Source of the DNA: Atriophallophorus winterbourni
Lineage: Eukaryota > Platyhelminthes > Trematoda > Plagiorchiida > Microphallidae
Length of the DNA stretch: 64,000 bases
NCBI GenBank assembly: GCA_013407085.1
Contig: JACCGJ010010538.1
Coordinates: forward strand, 1 to 64,000
Reading direction: 5' to 3'
Part shown: piece after piece, positions 29,100 through 41,400 of the stretch
How the letters are laid out: each line of letters starts with the position of its first letter
Position numbering within the stretch: position 1 is the stretch's first letter
The notes under the pieces: model-generated
What the model saw: the letters and a program-made list of their open reading frames with translations, nothing else
What the model was told of the DNA's origin: nothing
Database searches by the model: none
Program-made: the position numbers and the translations under genes

Positions 29100-32000
29100 C
29101 CAAGCAAGCGGTTTCGGTGTTCCACTCGAACGCTATCCGTCTGTCTGTGCTCTTTCTACTTCGTTGACTCAGTCCATCACACCGAAACATGGACTCATGA
29201 TAACCACTTAAATCTTGTCTCTTTGTTCTCCTGCTTGCCCCACCCATGCTCTTTTTTCCTTGTGAGCTTCATCTTACGTGCTACCTGTTTGTCTAAATGT
29301 GTTTGAGTACTCTCGGATGTGTCTCACTTCTAGCCATGCTCCTCATTTTTTACGAGTTTTGTCGATCCCAAATCTGTGTTTGTTTTAGCATGGTTACCGT
29401 TAACAGAACTATGGTCAAATACGTTTCTTTTATGACAAACGGGTGCAATACTTTATCCGTGGTGAATTCGTGTTACACTTAACCGAAGTGGTTATCGTCA
29501 TTTCGTGGATTTTCTCGCTCTAACTCTTGGCAACTTGATGATATGTTCGCTCAGATTGCATAGTGGGTTGCGGTGTAACGTCTTGCGATACATGCCACCG
29601 CCGGCACATGTGAATTTTTATTCTGACATTCCAACGACATTACTCAACCAACGCATGCAATTGGATAGTGCTTGTGGACCAATGAGATCTTGTTTGTTCT
29701 AATTGCCGTTCATTTAGCCTGACGATCGTATAACTAGCAGCACATGCATATAGGAGAACGTGGTATAAAGGTGGTGAGCTTCAAGGCCCTTTTGCTTTGT
29801 AAGAAGTTACGCTGATGATATCATTCAGTGTAGTGTCGAAACGTCCGCCTCCCACTAAGTAAGCTCGGTGATCTCCCAATAATGAACATCCAATACCTGA
29901 TCAACAACTGTTTTCTTCCATTTCGGGAACTTGAAGACATCTCCACCCACGCGCCGTCTATCTCACAATGTGTTTGCTTGCCTAAATCGCTTTGGGGTTC
30001 CGCGCGCAGGTTTTTCTAATGTTATCGAATTTGACGTATGCCATTTTCAACCTCGGGTTCTTATTACTTGATCCCTTGGCGATGCAGGTGGTTGCTTGAA
30101 TTTGGAATTTACCAATGACTACACGGGAATCGCGTCATGTTCTGGGCTCTTGATGGAAGTTATGATGCAATCACCTTAAACTCTACTCACTGTTAGCTTG
30201 TCGATTCGCAAAGGAACAATGCCTGTAAATGCTTCTGGTTCGGGCTGGGACTATTTTTCACCTACAGCAAAAGTATTCATTTCTTTTCAGTAAATCAAAT
30301 ATACTTCAAATCCAAATGTTCGTAAGAAGTAATTTTCTATGGAAAAAGGTACTCTTTCAGTTTTAGTATTTGTACAAATAACGAAAATTGTCACCAAGAC
30401 TCTTATCCTTGTTGCGATCAATATCACTCAGGACTCGCCAATTCATTCTGAGCGCTTAGAAAAGCCGTTACCCTCACCACCTCCACGTGATTGAAATGGA
30501 TTCACCAATACAAATGTTTGCATTCGGACCTTCATGATCATGACGACTCGCGTTTTACGTACACCCATTCCTCCTTCCCTTTTGGGACCTCTATTGTCTA
30601 CAGAGCCGGTGTTCATTTTCGATTTTATTATTATGTGACATTACAAAAATGATCAATACACAAAATGAACAAGGTGCAGTTATTTTTCAGAGTACCACTG
30701 ATACCCACTTCACTAGGAAGTATTGTAGAAACTTGGAAATGAGCACATAACCCCGAATGCTTTCAAACCATCGATTGGATATTGCGTAGTTCACCTTTGC
30801 GGCTACCACAACTGTGGATCAATTTAAACCAAGATTCGCGTGAAGTACACCGAATATAAAACATGTTTTGTCATGGCAATTCCAGAAAAGCGAAAACGGT
30901 GCAAAATACCCCACACTTGATCGCAACTGTGAGCTTGCCAACTCAATCTTGTGCCCTCATCCCGTCATACCATCAGGAGTGATGAATGCATGATCTGGAA
31001 TTTTCTATAAGCTGCATTACTCCACTGCTCTATCGGAATATCAAATCCGTTGCACTACATTATTCGATCTAAATGTTTTTGTTCTCATGAAAACCGCGGT
31101 TGTCCGTTTGATGCAGATATGTTATGTTGCGAAATATTCTGGTTAACAGCAGCTAACTGCTTTCAGGTTTTCAAGTGCCTTAATTTGCGCGATTTCATTA
31201 GTTTCTATCGCCCTGGTATTTGTGTGAAACCGAAACATTTTCTGCTATTGGGCACGTTGCACTTGGGAATGTTGAATACTAATAGGCATGTTGCTGGCAT
31301 CTCGTGTTAAAAATTCGCTGTGCTTTTCGGCTTATAAACAGAAAATGCTAAACAGATTGAAACATCAAAATCGCTATGCAAATGCGATGTGGGCACTTGG
31401 ATTTAGTGGCCAATTCCACAGAGTATCCTTTGATATGACACTCACAAATATGTATTTAAATGTTGTCCTGTAAATGCTTTATTCTGAGTTCGATCATTTC
31501 ACAGTGAGTATTGGTTAAGTAGTAAATCCGTAAAACAAAATGCCCGCAGTAAATGGCGCCTGTGATATCAAAATTTGCTAAACGTATTCAGGGAAGTGCT
31601 TGCTCTGCTGAATGCTAAGCGACAAGTAATAAAACGGCATGTTTCGACAACATTGCTTTGCCGATAAATTTTCACGTTGTCTTGCCCTTGATACGCTGCT
31701 CTAATGTTTATTTTTAAAATACGCTACGAATTCATGTGAATTTCGAATACGCGGATTTGTGTAACGAAAACTACTGTGCGAACCATACCGGATGTCTGCA
31801 AACTCCACACACACCGGACTTTTGTTTACATTTTCGGCAACGGATGATCCTTCAGAATTCGGAAGTCAGCTCGATTCTCACAAAGTCATGTCATTGATTG
31901 TTTACATAAAATCAACATTCGTTCGTCGAGGTGATGGCTAAATAGTTCAGTCATATCGAAGCAATTAATCCGTTGATTGTATATCGATTCTGGGTCCCAA

Positions 32001-33009
32001 TTTATACGTCTGTATATTACTGTGTCGGGTGTGGTAGTTTAGCGCGGCACAACAATACAAATGCTATTACGATTCCATAGACGTAACCGAATATTGGTAA
32101 AGTTAGCTGCGGTGGAAAGCGTAACTTGGCCTCTGCATGCACGCCTGCAATATCTATAGGCTTCTTTCAGAATTATTCGATCACTCTCTGAGAGCGATAT
32201 CGCTGATTTACGAGGGTGGGTACCGACCACCAACAAGTACCGACCATCCTGTTGTAGGGCGTGAAGTTTACTAGTGAAAAGTGCTCATCGTATGCACTTC
32301 AATGTTATGCACAACAAAAGAGCAGAAAGTGTTGAAAAAGACCCATGCCAACATTCTCAATCGTACAAGAATTCGAGTTTTCGGAGAACTACACGACAAT
32401 TGTTCGAATAGCATGTTCGGAAACGGTGGCAGGTAGAGAACGTCATGCCAATGCGACGAGAGCTAAAATGAAGCCCTTTGGCACGAAATCGACTGACACA
32501 CCTTTGACGTTGATAGCAGGTTGTTTGTATGCTTGGCGCGGTCAACCACTCCACGTCATCTAGATAATTGTATTATAAAAAGATGATCCAAGTGCTTCAA
32601 CGTTTAACACGCACTCAACATGCGCTAATACTTATCATTGATGATTTTAGCTTATGTAGTCTGTACCTCAAGGATGATCACTCCGCATAAACGCTCGAAT
32701 ACCGATTTAGAGTGTTATTCGATTCGGCCCCCTTATACAACCGTGTTCACGAATGCACTCGGGAAAGAGGCTCTGATGCCCCTCCGTTTCGGATTTCGTT
32801 ATATAATACTCACCAATCAGAATGAGGTGGTTCGCTGTTTAGCTAAATTTTGAACTCATACAGTTTTTGCATTCGAACATCAACTTCGCTTTGCTGTCCG
32901 CAGCAAAACACAAAGTGGATAGCGTTGAAGCACGTAGCGAAGATGCTGTAGAAAACTGACAATATTTCTTCGATTCGCTTACATTTTTTATGATCCGCGA
33001 AAATGGAGC
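29100..33009. other. Downstream flank of GMPS, no gene recognised
   Basis: Contains the GMPS 3' untranslated region of unknown length. The first 700 nt have no AATAAA. Short frames (31050-31310, 32345-32563 and others) show no family resemblance, and no A-family repeat is present. Confidence 0.5.
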
Positions 33010-33300
33010 TCCATGGCAGCGGTGAAATGCGTGATGAGTCTCCGCAACGCTCCGTGCAGCGAATGTTTGCGACGGTTGTGTGACTTTGCCCAAAGGAGGA
33101 TATGAAGCGACATCATTCTTACCCATAGAATTGTGTCTACCGAAGAACACACACTACGACACTTGTTTCAAGTACATGGGGATAAAGTAACACAGACATA
33201 CCTATCCCACTACATCCTACATGGTTCTTCTGCGTGTATCAGTGAATACCGCACAATTAACACCTGTTAACATCGTCGTGGGCCTATCGGCTATCATATG
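33010..33300 (+). mobile_element. CR1-like fragment, C-terminal region, decayed
   Basis: Aligns block by block with the fragment at 45360-45610: gtgatgagtctccgcaacgc, gattttg-type tgactttgcccaaaggagga, agaattgtgtctaccgaaga and cacttgtttcaa. Stops break the frame, so it is an old copy. Confidence 0.7.
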
Positions 33301-33399
33301 CCGCCAAAAGCTTGTATTTTTGGATACATTGTCCTCTGGATAGATCAATAATTTAATCTTACGGTGAATCGAATGTGCATTTTGTGTAATCCAAAGTGA

Positions 33400-34334
33400 T
33401 TCAAAGTTGTAATGGTCTAAAAAGCATTTAGCTTAACAATAACCATAGGATGGAGTTATGAGGTATATACAATAAAAAAGAAGAACAGAAAAACTCATGT
33501 AGTGTAAATCGTATCAAAGTTTGGGTTGTCTCTCAAGTATTTGTCCAAAGTAGCTTTAAAAATATCCAGGTTGGCTGAGTAACAGTGGAGGGGAGGGTGT
33601 ACCATGTGAAACTTACACGTACAGCATACGAATATCTTCGACAGTTCAGTCTTGAAGTGGGAATAAACACTGTAAGTTCATGTTTCCGACTGGCACGGGG
33701 TAGCGAGCGTGTGAAAAGTTTGGACAAGGGATGGTTAGGGACGTGTATAATATTGTACATCAATATGAGGTCACCTCTTAGTCGACGACAGCGAAAGTCG
33801 AAAAGATTGAGACTCCTCAAACGTTCTTCATATGGTTTAGCAGCTAGTCCGGGTACAAGCTTTGTGGTTCGGTGGTAAATACGCTGCAGAAGATTGATGT
33901 TCATGATACGAGGCACCGACTGATTGGAGAATCTGCCGAAAATTCGTCTCAATAACGCCAATACTTGTGACGCCTTTTTGTAAGCCGCTTTGCACTGCAG
34001 TGAAGTCTTCAGACTTGAACTGGACCAAACACCCAAATCCTTCTCTTCAGTTGTCCAGACGAGTTGGTGGGACCCAAGAGTGTAGTTGTAATTAACAGTC
34101 TTTCCAATGTTTAACACCTTGCACTTTTGGAAGTTGAAGGGTAGTTTGTTTCTCAGAGACCAATCGTGCAATGTGTTTAGATCCTTCTGCAAAGTTTCAT
34201 AGTCATCATTTGTACGTATGCTTCTTGCATTTAACACGCTCGGGAATGTCGTTTGCGTAGATCAAAAACAAAATCGGTCCGCGGACCGAACCCTGGGGCA
34301 CTCCGCTCGTAATGTCTCCAAAGAGATCCAAAAT
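33400..34334 (-). mobile_element. CR1-like element, 3' half, active-site block deleted
   Basis: On the minus strand, reading from 34334 down: SGVPQGS and [12 protein letters not shown] near 34318-34250, then directly TLHDWSLRNKLPFNFQKCKVLNIGK, TEEKDLGVW, LLRRIFGRF, YHRTTKLVPGLA, YEERLRSLNLFDFRCRRLRGDLI, and a terminal SFTWYTLPS segment ending near 33533. The (F/Y)ADD active-site block expected between NDIP and the LHDWS segment is missing, so this copy cannot encode an active enzyme. The 3' untranslated part shares aatggtctaaaaagca and ccataggatgg with the copy at 43930-44190. Confidence 0.85.
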
Positions 34335-34580
34335 TCATGCGTTGATACCCAGTGCCTTTTTTTCGCCATGCGTGGGATATTTTCCTGGAATTCCCTATCT
34401 GAATATCTGGCGAACTCTCAGAGCATGACGACCTTGAAAAAAACTGAATCTACATTTGGAAAAACATTATTCATGGATTGTGCATTCGATATGCTCTTTT
34501 TATATTTTATTTTTTATATTTTTCACATTTTCATGTATACCGTAATCCCATGGTGTTGTAAATCTTTGAAATCAGTATCA
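34335..34580 (+). mobile_element. CR1-like 3' terminal fragment, opposite orientation
   Basis: Encodes a decayed RGIFSWNSLSEYLANSQSMTTLKKT segment, the usual RT terminus of CR1 elements, followed by a tail with ccatggtgttgtaaatc that matches the 3' end of the copy at 45320-45830. It joins the minus-strand fragment at 34334 head to head. Confidence 0.7.
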
Positions 34581-34979
34581 ACAAACAAATTTAGATTGAG
34601 GACATTGTTATTGTAGCAAGATTTGCTTCTTAAAAATAGACTTGCGTCGTGGTTGCCGACTGATGCGTTGTTCTCAGTGTGTGAATTCTCACCAAGTAGA
34701 CAGCTGTAGAGAAAACAGGAGATCACTTGATTGACATGGAATCGAATACCTCCCGAAGTGTGGGTCAACGATAGACATTGTACGTGGGGAGGATTTGATC
34801 CGATGTCACCTAACGTAATTGTCCTCCTTACACTAGGACCAAAGTTATTGTGAACGCATCGTCCCTGAAAGCATGGCTCGCTGTCACTGGTATGAATCAT
34901 TAATTTTTAACGAGCCGACGAAAAATACGACATCTGCGAAAACTGTTCAGGATGGATCGAGGAATACATTTTGACTGCC

Positions 34980-35113
34980 TGTTGTATAGACGCATAACGA
35001 ACTATCGATCAATCATCAATCACGATCGATCTGTACAAACATTGTGATATTCATTCATTCGGTCGATACACGAGTTCACTTACGGCTGTGTCCTCTCGAA
35101 CCCACGGCTGGGC
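34980..35113 (+). repeat. Left LTR of the compact element
   Basis: Begins tgttgtatagacgcataacg and ends cacggctgggc. Relative to the right copy it has a 7-nt extra piece in the tcaatcatcaatcacgatcg region. Confidence 0.8.
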
Positions 35114-35154
35114 TTGGCGACGGGGTGCGGAACAATTTTTTCATTTATCAAAGT

Positions 35155-35898
35155 ATGTCAGTGCCAATGGAATTTGTACGAGAATTGCTTTATCAACAGA
35201 AGCACATGTTTGGAGAATTAATACAACGAATGGCATTCCAGACAATCAACAGTCCAAGTTCGAGACAATCAAGTGAGAGTTTACTGCAAAGAATGTCAGT
35301 ACCGCTGGATCCCCTACAAGAATAATTAAACATTCAGCTGAAGTTCATAGAGAAGATTGCAGTTTATCAAATAAACAGTTCAAGTTTAGGAGAATCAGTC
35401 GAAAATTCAGCGAGAAACTTCGAAGAAATTCATTCGTATCCAGAAAATGAAGTTGAATTCGGTTCGTTGAAATTGGAAAGGCACATAGTAAATGCTACTG
35501 CTGAAGTCGAGTTCCAGTCCCTCGGGAATTATGAGTTACAAACTGAATTTGAATCAGAACTGCAGTCCGACCCCGACAGAAAGTTACAAAATGTCAGTAA
35601 AAAATGTCAGAGTGTGGTGATGCATAAACCTGAATCAGAAATGAGAGCACAACATGCACTGCCTTCAAACTCAGCCGCAGATGCAGTTCAATACAGCAGG
35701 AGAATCAATAGAGAATTAACTGGTAACAGAATACGACGAAACAGACACCGCGATGTCATGTCTGAATTTCGACAGAAAGGGGATGTTGAACAGTTCAACC
35801 AAAAACATGTAATCAATCGTGTGGAAACCGTTGTACCGAGTTACGCTTACCGGCGGTTCATAAACGAATACTTTCCAGTGAGTATCAAGTTTATGTAG
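35155..35898 (+). pseudogene. Gag-like interior frame of the compact LTR element, broken
   Basis: A first frame (35155-35325) begins SMSVPMEFVRELLYQQKHMF, a helical Gln-rich segment, and stops at 35325. A second frame (35467-35898) is acidic then Arg-rich (NRIRRNRHR). I infer a gag relic from its position between primer site and polypurine tract. No zinc knuckle is visible. It might instead be a captured host sequence. Confidence 0.4.
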
Positions 35899-36190
35899 AG
35901 AACATACGTCACCATCGGAAGTTCTGGATGCCAAAAGGAATGTTTGGGAAAATGGAAAATGGCATATACAAAGTACATCTCAGTCAACGATCTAGAAATT
36001 CTAAGTACACAAAACGACCATCAAACATATTTCCACGAGAAATCCCCATTAAAACAGAAGTTCTACCTAGAGGCCTTATCAACCACCCAGCAACGCGTTA
36101 CCTCAAGCCTTCAGTTTATAAAACCAGAATCCGGCCAGAGATCACCTGCTTAGCAATCGTCCCATGTGTTCATTTTTTTAAAAGAGGAGG

Positions 36191-36317
36191 TGTTGTATAG
36201 ACGCGTAACGAACTATCTATCAATCACGATCGATCTGTACAGACATTGTGATATTCATTCATTCGGTCAATACACGAGTTCGGTTACGGTTGTGTTTTGT
36301 CGAACCCAAGGCTGGGC
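36191..36317 (+). repeat. Right LTR of the compact element
   Basis: Begins tgttgtatagacgcgtaacg directly after the purine tract and ends caaggctgggc. Confidence 0.8.
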
Positions 36318-37439
36318 AAGTAGTAGCACATCACAGATATAACACTGCCACGGGATAATGCGCGTAGACAGTTTTTAGTTGAGAAATAGACGTTACACGT
36401 GGAGTTCTCCAAGAATTAGTTCTACGTCCTCTACTATTTCACATATAAACGAATGACTTGTCGTTAATTAAAAGATAGTGTTTTTGCAGCCGGTATTCGG
36501 TTTAAGATTTAGCTACATTTTTATTTTAAGATTCACCAACAATTACGAACGAGCCGTTTTTTGAAACGCGACGTTCTGAAGTGTTTGATAGAACGACTTT
36601 TTGTTTCTATTGTGAATTTTGAACTTTCCTAGATGACACTCCATCAAGCAAAAATAAAATTTCGAAAAACTTCCCCGTCACCTGTTTCATCTCTTATATA
36701 GTTGCGAAATGGTCAAAATGCGCATCGGTTTTCCAAGTATGATGCGGGTTCTAGGCATTCGACGGAATAAGCGGACAATGGTTCAATAATTTAAAACTCC
36801 ATTCTGAGTCAGTGAGAAGAGATTGTTGGGAGATTGTTTCCTTTTCAATGGTTACTTGGCGAAGTTTGTACAGTTTAAGAAGATTGTCCGATTGCAAAAA
36901 ATCCCGTACGAGTTGCTCATACACAAACGATCGAATCTCACTGAAACATTTTCGACCGACGTACCAAGCATTATTACCCCGTCCATTCTCGTGTCAATTT
37001 CTGTGTGGGATCGTAAATTGTAGGAGGTGTGCTCAGCCGCTTTTATTGTCAATACATCGTAATCCAGTACACTATTTGAGTGAAATTTTGCCCCGGTGAC
37101 GTGATTTTTTAGAGTAATTGCTTCGGTTAAACGATTTTCTACACAACGTCAAATTTGAGAATGTCCGAATCAAGTATTTTCCCATGTGTCATTCTATTGT
37201 TTATTAATTCTGTCCTACTTCAATCAATCAATTTCCGTTGGTTGCCAAAGAAATTTATAAATATTTTCTATTATGCGTTCTTACACATGCGCAGCTGGTT
37301 TCAACTAAATATTCCAATCGAATTTTAACAGAAATCTGTGAATTCATGGGGATTTTAAGAATAGAAATGGCATGATTTCTGTCAAAGCTTTAATTACCTC
37401 AACTTGGTAAAAAATTATGCATGAACTTGTTAGCTACTG
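36318..37439. other. Gene-free stretch
   Basis: No repeat family or gene recognised; the overlapping frames at 36812-37099 look like chance. Confidence 0.45.
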
Positions 37440-37566
37440 TTGAATAGGGTTGTCACGACCAACCCGTTCAATCACGTGCTCACACACAGTAGATAGGGTT
37501 CAACCCATGGCTTCGAACAAAGATCCGCATCTGCATACATTTCCATTATACACACACCACGGCCTG
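37440..37566 (-). repeat. Family B repeat (B2), half unit
   Basis: gaccaacccgttcaatcacg, then gggttcaacccatggcttcg, then gcatacatttccatt and cacacaccac. The gggttcaaccc stretch resembles a Pol III B-box. Confidence 0.75.
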
Positions 37567-37960
37567 TGTGCACTTATCGGGTATGGAGACTGACCCCGTT
37601 CCGCATGTCTTGAATCATTGAACTTGAAAGCCACTGTTGGATGTATGTGATAGAAATGTATGCTAATGCGATTTTTTGTTCAAACTTATGGTGTGGATGT
37701 GAGAAGTGCATTAGCAAGCTTTCGAATGATATCCGGAAATACACCCACCCTTTGAGGGGAGAGTGGAGTGGAGCTTGTGAGTAGCACCCATCGTAGTGTA
37801 CTTCGCACCTCCACAATGGGTTTAACACATGGGTGAATATGACTCAACCGGGTCGTCTTGCCAGTTTTAGTGGTTTACAGGCTGAGAGATTTTGGCTATT
37901 TCAGTCATTGTAATCAGGTTTTTCAGCCTTTTATATGATTGCCTCTAAAAGGACATTCTA

Positions 37961-38220
37961 TATGCATGCAAATGAATATTTTAGTTCATGGTTATGGGTT
38001 TAACCCCATTAAACATGTGTTTGCACACATGTGATTGAACAGGTTGGTCGTACCAGCCTTATCTAACAGTGGCATACAAGCGCTACTTGTTTACCATTCC
38101 TCCACTGTTTCAACCGCATGCCGCTCCTGATCTTACTGCCCCTACCTGATGAGTACAAACAGCACGAAACCGGTCGTTGTTTGTGTGTGATGGTAATGCA
38201 TGCAAATGAATATTTTGACA
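37961..38220 (+). repeat. Family B repeat (B3), more than one full unit
   Basis: Begins and ends with the same ~20-nt block atgcatgcaaatgaatattt (37961 and 38196), 235 nt apart. Between them lie gggtttaacccc, gtgattgaacaggttggtcg, ccattcctccactgtttcaa, tcctgatcttactgcccc and gcacgaaaccggtcg. This copy defines the unit length. Confidence 0.85.
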
Positions 38221-39644
38221 TTATTTATTGTTATCAGTTCATTAATTTGAAGTTTCATAACGAAACAGCACAGCCTTACGTGTCAGCATCTTTCCTCTCA
38301 TTGCACGATATTTTCAACTGTATTTTTCTAAGATTCACTTGACGCACAACTAAAATGACTATTCTAAAATTTAAAACGGTTGGTAAAATAAACGAGAATA
38401 ATTCGCCACAAAACCGTGTAGGTTCGCGCACCATTCATTTTTAAAACCTGGACTAGGTGAAACGGTTAAATGGATGGAAAGTCACACTCAAAGTAGCGAG
38501 AATATCACCACCTCATTTCGACGCGCCTTTATCGAGGCCCCGAATCCGCCATCAACCCGACTTTCACATTTTTTTATTTGCACTCTACTTCGAGTCCGCC
38601 AGCTCATTTTATGTTTGTTTATGCAAAGCCTAACAACTTCTGGTAACACGATATGACTCCTCGAGTTGATTGGACGGAATAAATTATCCAGACTGTTGCA
38701 CAATCAGCCGATTTTTGTCTTCGAATGAAATGTGACTCTGCTCATGTTGAAACAACGAGCATGGCTTACAATCGGGATACGAGATCACACGCTTTATTTT
38801 GGCAGACGCTCTTCATTGTCCCTCGAGCGCTTGATGGCGGCCAAACACGAAATGAATGCGCAAGAAACTGGGGCAAAAATCGACCAGTCTGTTTGTGTAG
38901 AACAATTGGCTTGCTCAACGAGAACGAGTGTGGTGAGAATCACGAAGAGGAGACTTCAATTGAAAATGAATTCATTAGAGCGAAAAATATTTTTTCGGTT
39001 TTGCATAAGTAAATGGAAATATGGCCAATGAATGAAGCATTCAATGAAAATCAATATCCCGTGATCTTGCCTAAACCGTTTCGGTCAATTCCGATGCTAA
39101 CCAAGGTACTAAGACATCACTATCTCATTGATTTTGAACCCATAAGTCCGGATATCATTCGATCGAATTACGTCTTTTGTTCACAAAAATAGGAATTTTG
39201 AGTGAACATGATTTTTTGTATTACTGTTTCTGTCAAAACGTGAAAAGTACAACTTGTGCGTAAAGGTCAAGTGGATTGACAAATATAATGATTGTAGCAA
39301 ACTGGTAAGTAAAAAGATAAAATTAAAAAGCGATAAACACGGAATATACATATATTTAAAGAGGATATTACTGGTTCGTCAAATGATTCGGAAATAGTAG
39401 ATTCTGTGAATAAATGACATGTGCGTGTGATTGGAATGCGTACAAATGAGCTTAAATGACATGTTTTCATTCTCTGGTTCGGAGATTTGAAAGATTCAAC
39501 AGTGCTAATAGAAAATATCAGATCTAACCTTTTTACGCGACATTTGCCTTCACTTTCAACATATTGGACACATTAATGTGTCTTTTCTACAAATTTTGAA
39601 ACCTCAATTGATTTGAGTAGTGTGCTGCTCACATCCCGCACTTG
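38221..39644. other. Unassigned stretch with weak coding look
   Basis: Two overlapping frames at 38725-39031 and one at 38474-38656 are somewhat more G+C-rich than their surroundings. I recognise no domain and no splice pattern that joins them. No gene is called. Confidence 0.3.
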
Positions 39645-39690
39645 CACACCACAAACGGTTCCAGTCTGTTTGCCTTCATCAGGTGGAGAG
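39645..39690 (-). repeat. Family B repeat fragment, degenerate
   Basis: cacaaacggttccagtctgt followed by ttgccttcatcaggtggaga corresponds to the acgaccggtttcgtgctgtttgc..catcaggtaggga part of the unit. Confidence 0.5.
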
Positions 39691-40007
39691 AGCAAATTTA
39701 ATTCCCGTTAGCCATGTAACAGTGAAAAAGTAGTAAATATAGTTGAAATCTGAAGCCACCGTATTATAGTCTCCGTAAAACAAACCACGTTTTTCAAACG
39801 CAGATTCACATAGTGATTCCTGGTAATCATTCAGGACGCTGAAAGATGGCAAAAGTAATATGTTTCTCCCCTCAGCCGATTTATTTGATTTTACACACCC
39901 GTTTCGTGTGATGATTACTGATTATTTGATTTTTCGCTCTAAATCTCGAAATATTTATCAAGTACGTAGGTTCCGATTCTAATTGCAATTTCTCAAACTT
40001 AATTCAA

Positions 40008-40115
40008 GCGCATGCGGATCCTGATCTTACTGTCCCTACCTGATGAGTGCAAACAGCACAAAACCGGTCGTGGGGTGTGTGATGGAAATGCATGCAAACG
40101 AATATTTTAATTCAA
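40008..40115 (+). repeat. Family B repeat (B4), ~100-bp core
   Basis: Runs from gcatgcggatcctgatctta to gcatgcaaacgaatatttta. Copies B4, B6 and B7 share these two ends. Confidence 0.85.
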
Positions 40116-41289
40116 AACCGTTCCATGCACATTACGTGAAACGCTGCAATTTTTCATCCAACTAAAAATGGTTTTGAACCAAGACCCGAAATATTGTTGT
40201 TCAAATTAAGTTTTATAAACCGTTGCATTGATTCATTCGGTGTATTCCAAATTCTCAGGACCCTGTTGCAAAACCTCGAGTGCGAATAGAGTTTATCGTG
40301 CGGCGAATATCACGATTTATGTTCGTACCGGTTTTCATTCTCGTCTGATTTCGCCGCCCGTCCAACGATTGTTGTCTCCAATGCGATTCGAATCGCGCTC
40401 GAGCGTGAAACTTAGTTTAATCTGATAAAAGAATTTTTCCCGTATGATAAAACTTACTTTGCGAAATTTTGCCTGGGATTTTGGTAAAAAAAAATCAAAC
40501 CTCGAAAGCAACTGTTTCGAATCTTCCATAAATACGCTGCCTATTTCAACATTTGGTGTTTGTTTCAATTCTCGAAATTAATTAAGCCTGGAAATTGGAA
40601 TGGGTAGGAATCGAAAGATGTTTCAGATATTTTTGTAATCATACATTCGGGTTGGCTCGCTGAAAAATATCAATATTGGAATTCCTGTCGCTTTAAAGCG
40701 GGATGTTTGACTTTGTATTTCTTTTTTCAAATGAGGTTTATTATGCGTCCAGTCTGCGTATTTCTTATTCGGCCCAACGCACTTTCGCATTCAAGCAAAA
40801 ATTAAATGAGCTACCGGGCGAATTGATTTAATTAAATTACGATCGGTCAAACGGTGGACGTTCGCCCAGGTCGTGGGACTACAATAGTGATTGTCTGGGG
40901 TTCAAGGCCCACTAGAAGCGGAAGATAAGCACTGCCGATGGGATCAAATAAGAGCGAAACTCGAGTCCAGCGCTTCCATTATGAACCATCGTGTTCAACT
41001 TTGTAAATATTTCGATGGGCTTGGCACGGATGAGTAGTCACAAACACGGCTAACATATTCTTCAAAAAACGCTCAATTAAATTTTATTTTAATGCCAATT
41101 TTGAAGTGCTTTCCAAGTAAAAAGTTCAGTAGTGGAAATCGTTGCAGTTCGCGCTTACAAATAACCAGATGGAAGGCTGTAAAAGACTTGCTTTCAAACG
41201 TGTAGACTCATCAAGAATGTCTAAATGTGCTTCGGTCATGCTTTTCTAACTTCATACACTACACTCGTTAACAGTAACTAGCAAGCATA
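40116..41289. other. Gene-free stretch
   Basis: A frame at 40228-40425 has slightly higher G+C and an upstream cag, but no domain is recognised. No other feature is seen. Confidence 0.4.
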
Positions 41290-41400
41290 ACTTTGTTGGA
41301 TGCTTTTCAACTGTTTCAATGCTCCCTAAACCTGGTCTTTTGTGTCTAACTGATGACGGCAAACAGCTAAAAAGTGGTTGTGGTGTGTAAGTGCAGAGTA
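41290..41400 (+). repeat. Family B repeat (B5), old copy
   Basis: Only traces remain: ttgttggatgcttttcaactg, cctggtctt and tgatgacggcaaacagctaa followed by gtggttgtggtgtgtaagtg. Confidence 0.45.

Larger units (their letters stand above)
34980..36317 (+). mobile_element. Compact LTR element (TRIM-like), 1.34 kb
   Basis: Two direct terminal repeats, 34980-35113 (134 nt) and 36191-36317 (127 nt), both start tgttgtatagacgc and end ggctgggc, with about ten substitutions and one 7-nt indel by eye. TGGCGAC right after the left repeat (35115) fits a primer-binding site, and aaaagaggagg right before the right repeat (36180-36190) fits a polypurine tract. The 1.08-kb interior has a Gag-like Gln/Ser-rich frame (35155-35325, 35467-35898) with no protease, reverse transcriptase or integrase. 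It may be a non-autonomous derivative of a Ty3/Gypsy family. No target-site duplication is obvious. The interior ORFs need not be functional. Confidence 0.75.

Noticed and set aside
34980..36317. The direct repeats as a simple segmental duplication
   Set aside because: The exact placement of a purine tract before one copy and a primer-site-like TGGCGAC after the other fits LTRs better.
37440..38220. B2 and B3 as a tRNA gene because of the gggttcaaccc stretch
   Set aside because: No cloverleaf can be drawn around it and the sequence belongs to a dispersed repeat unit.
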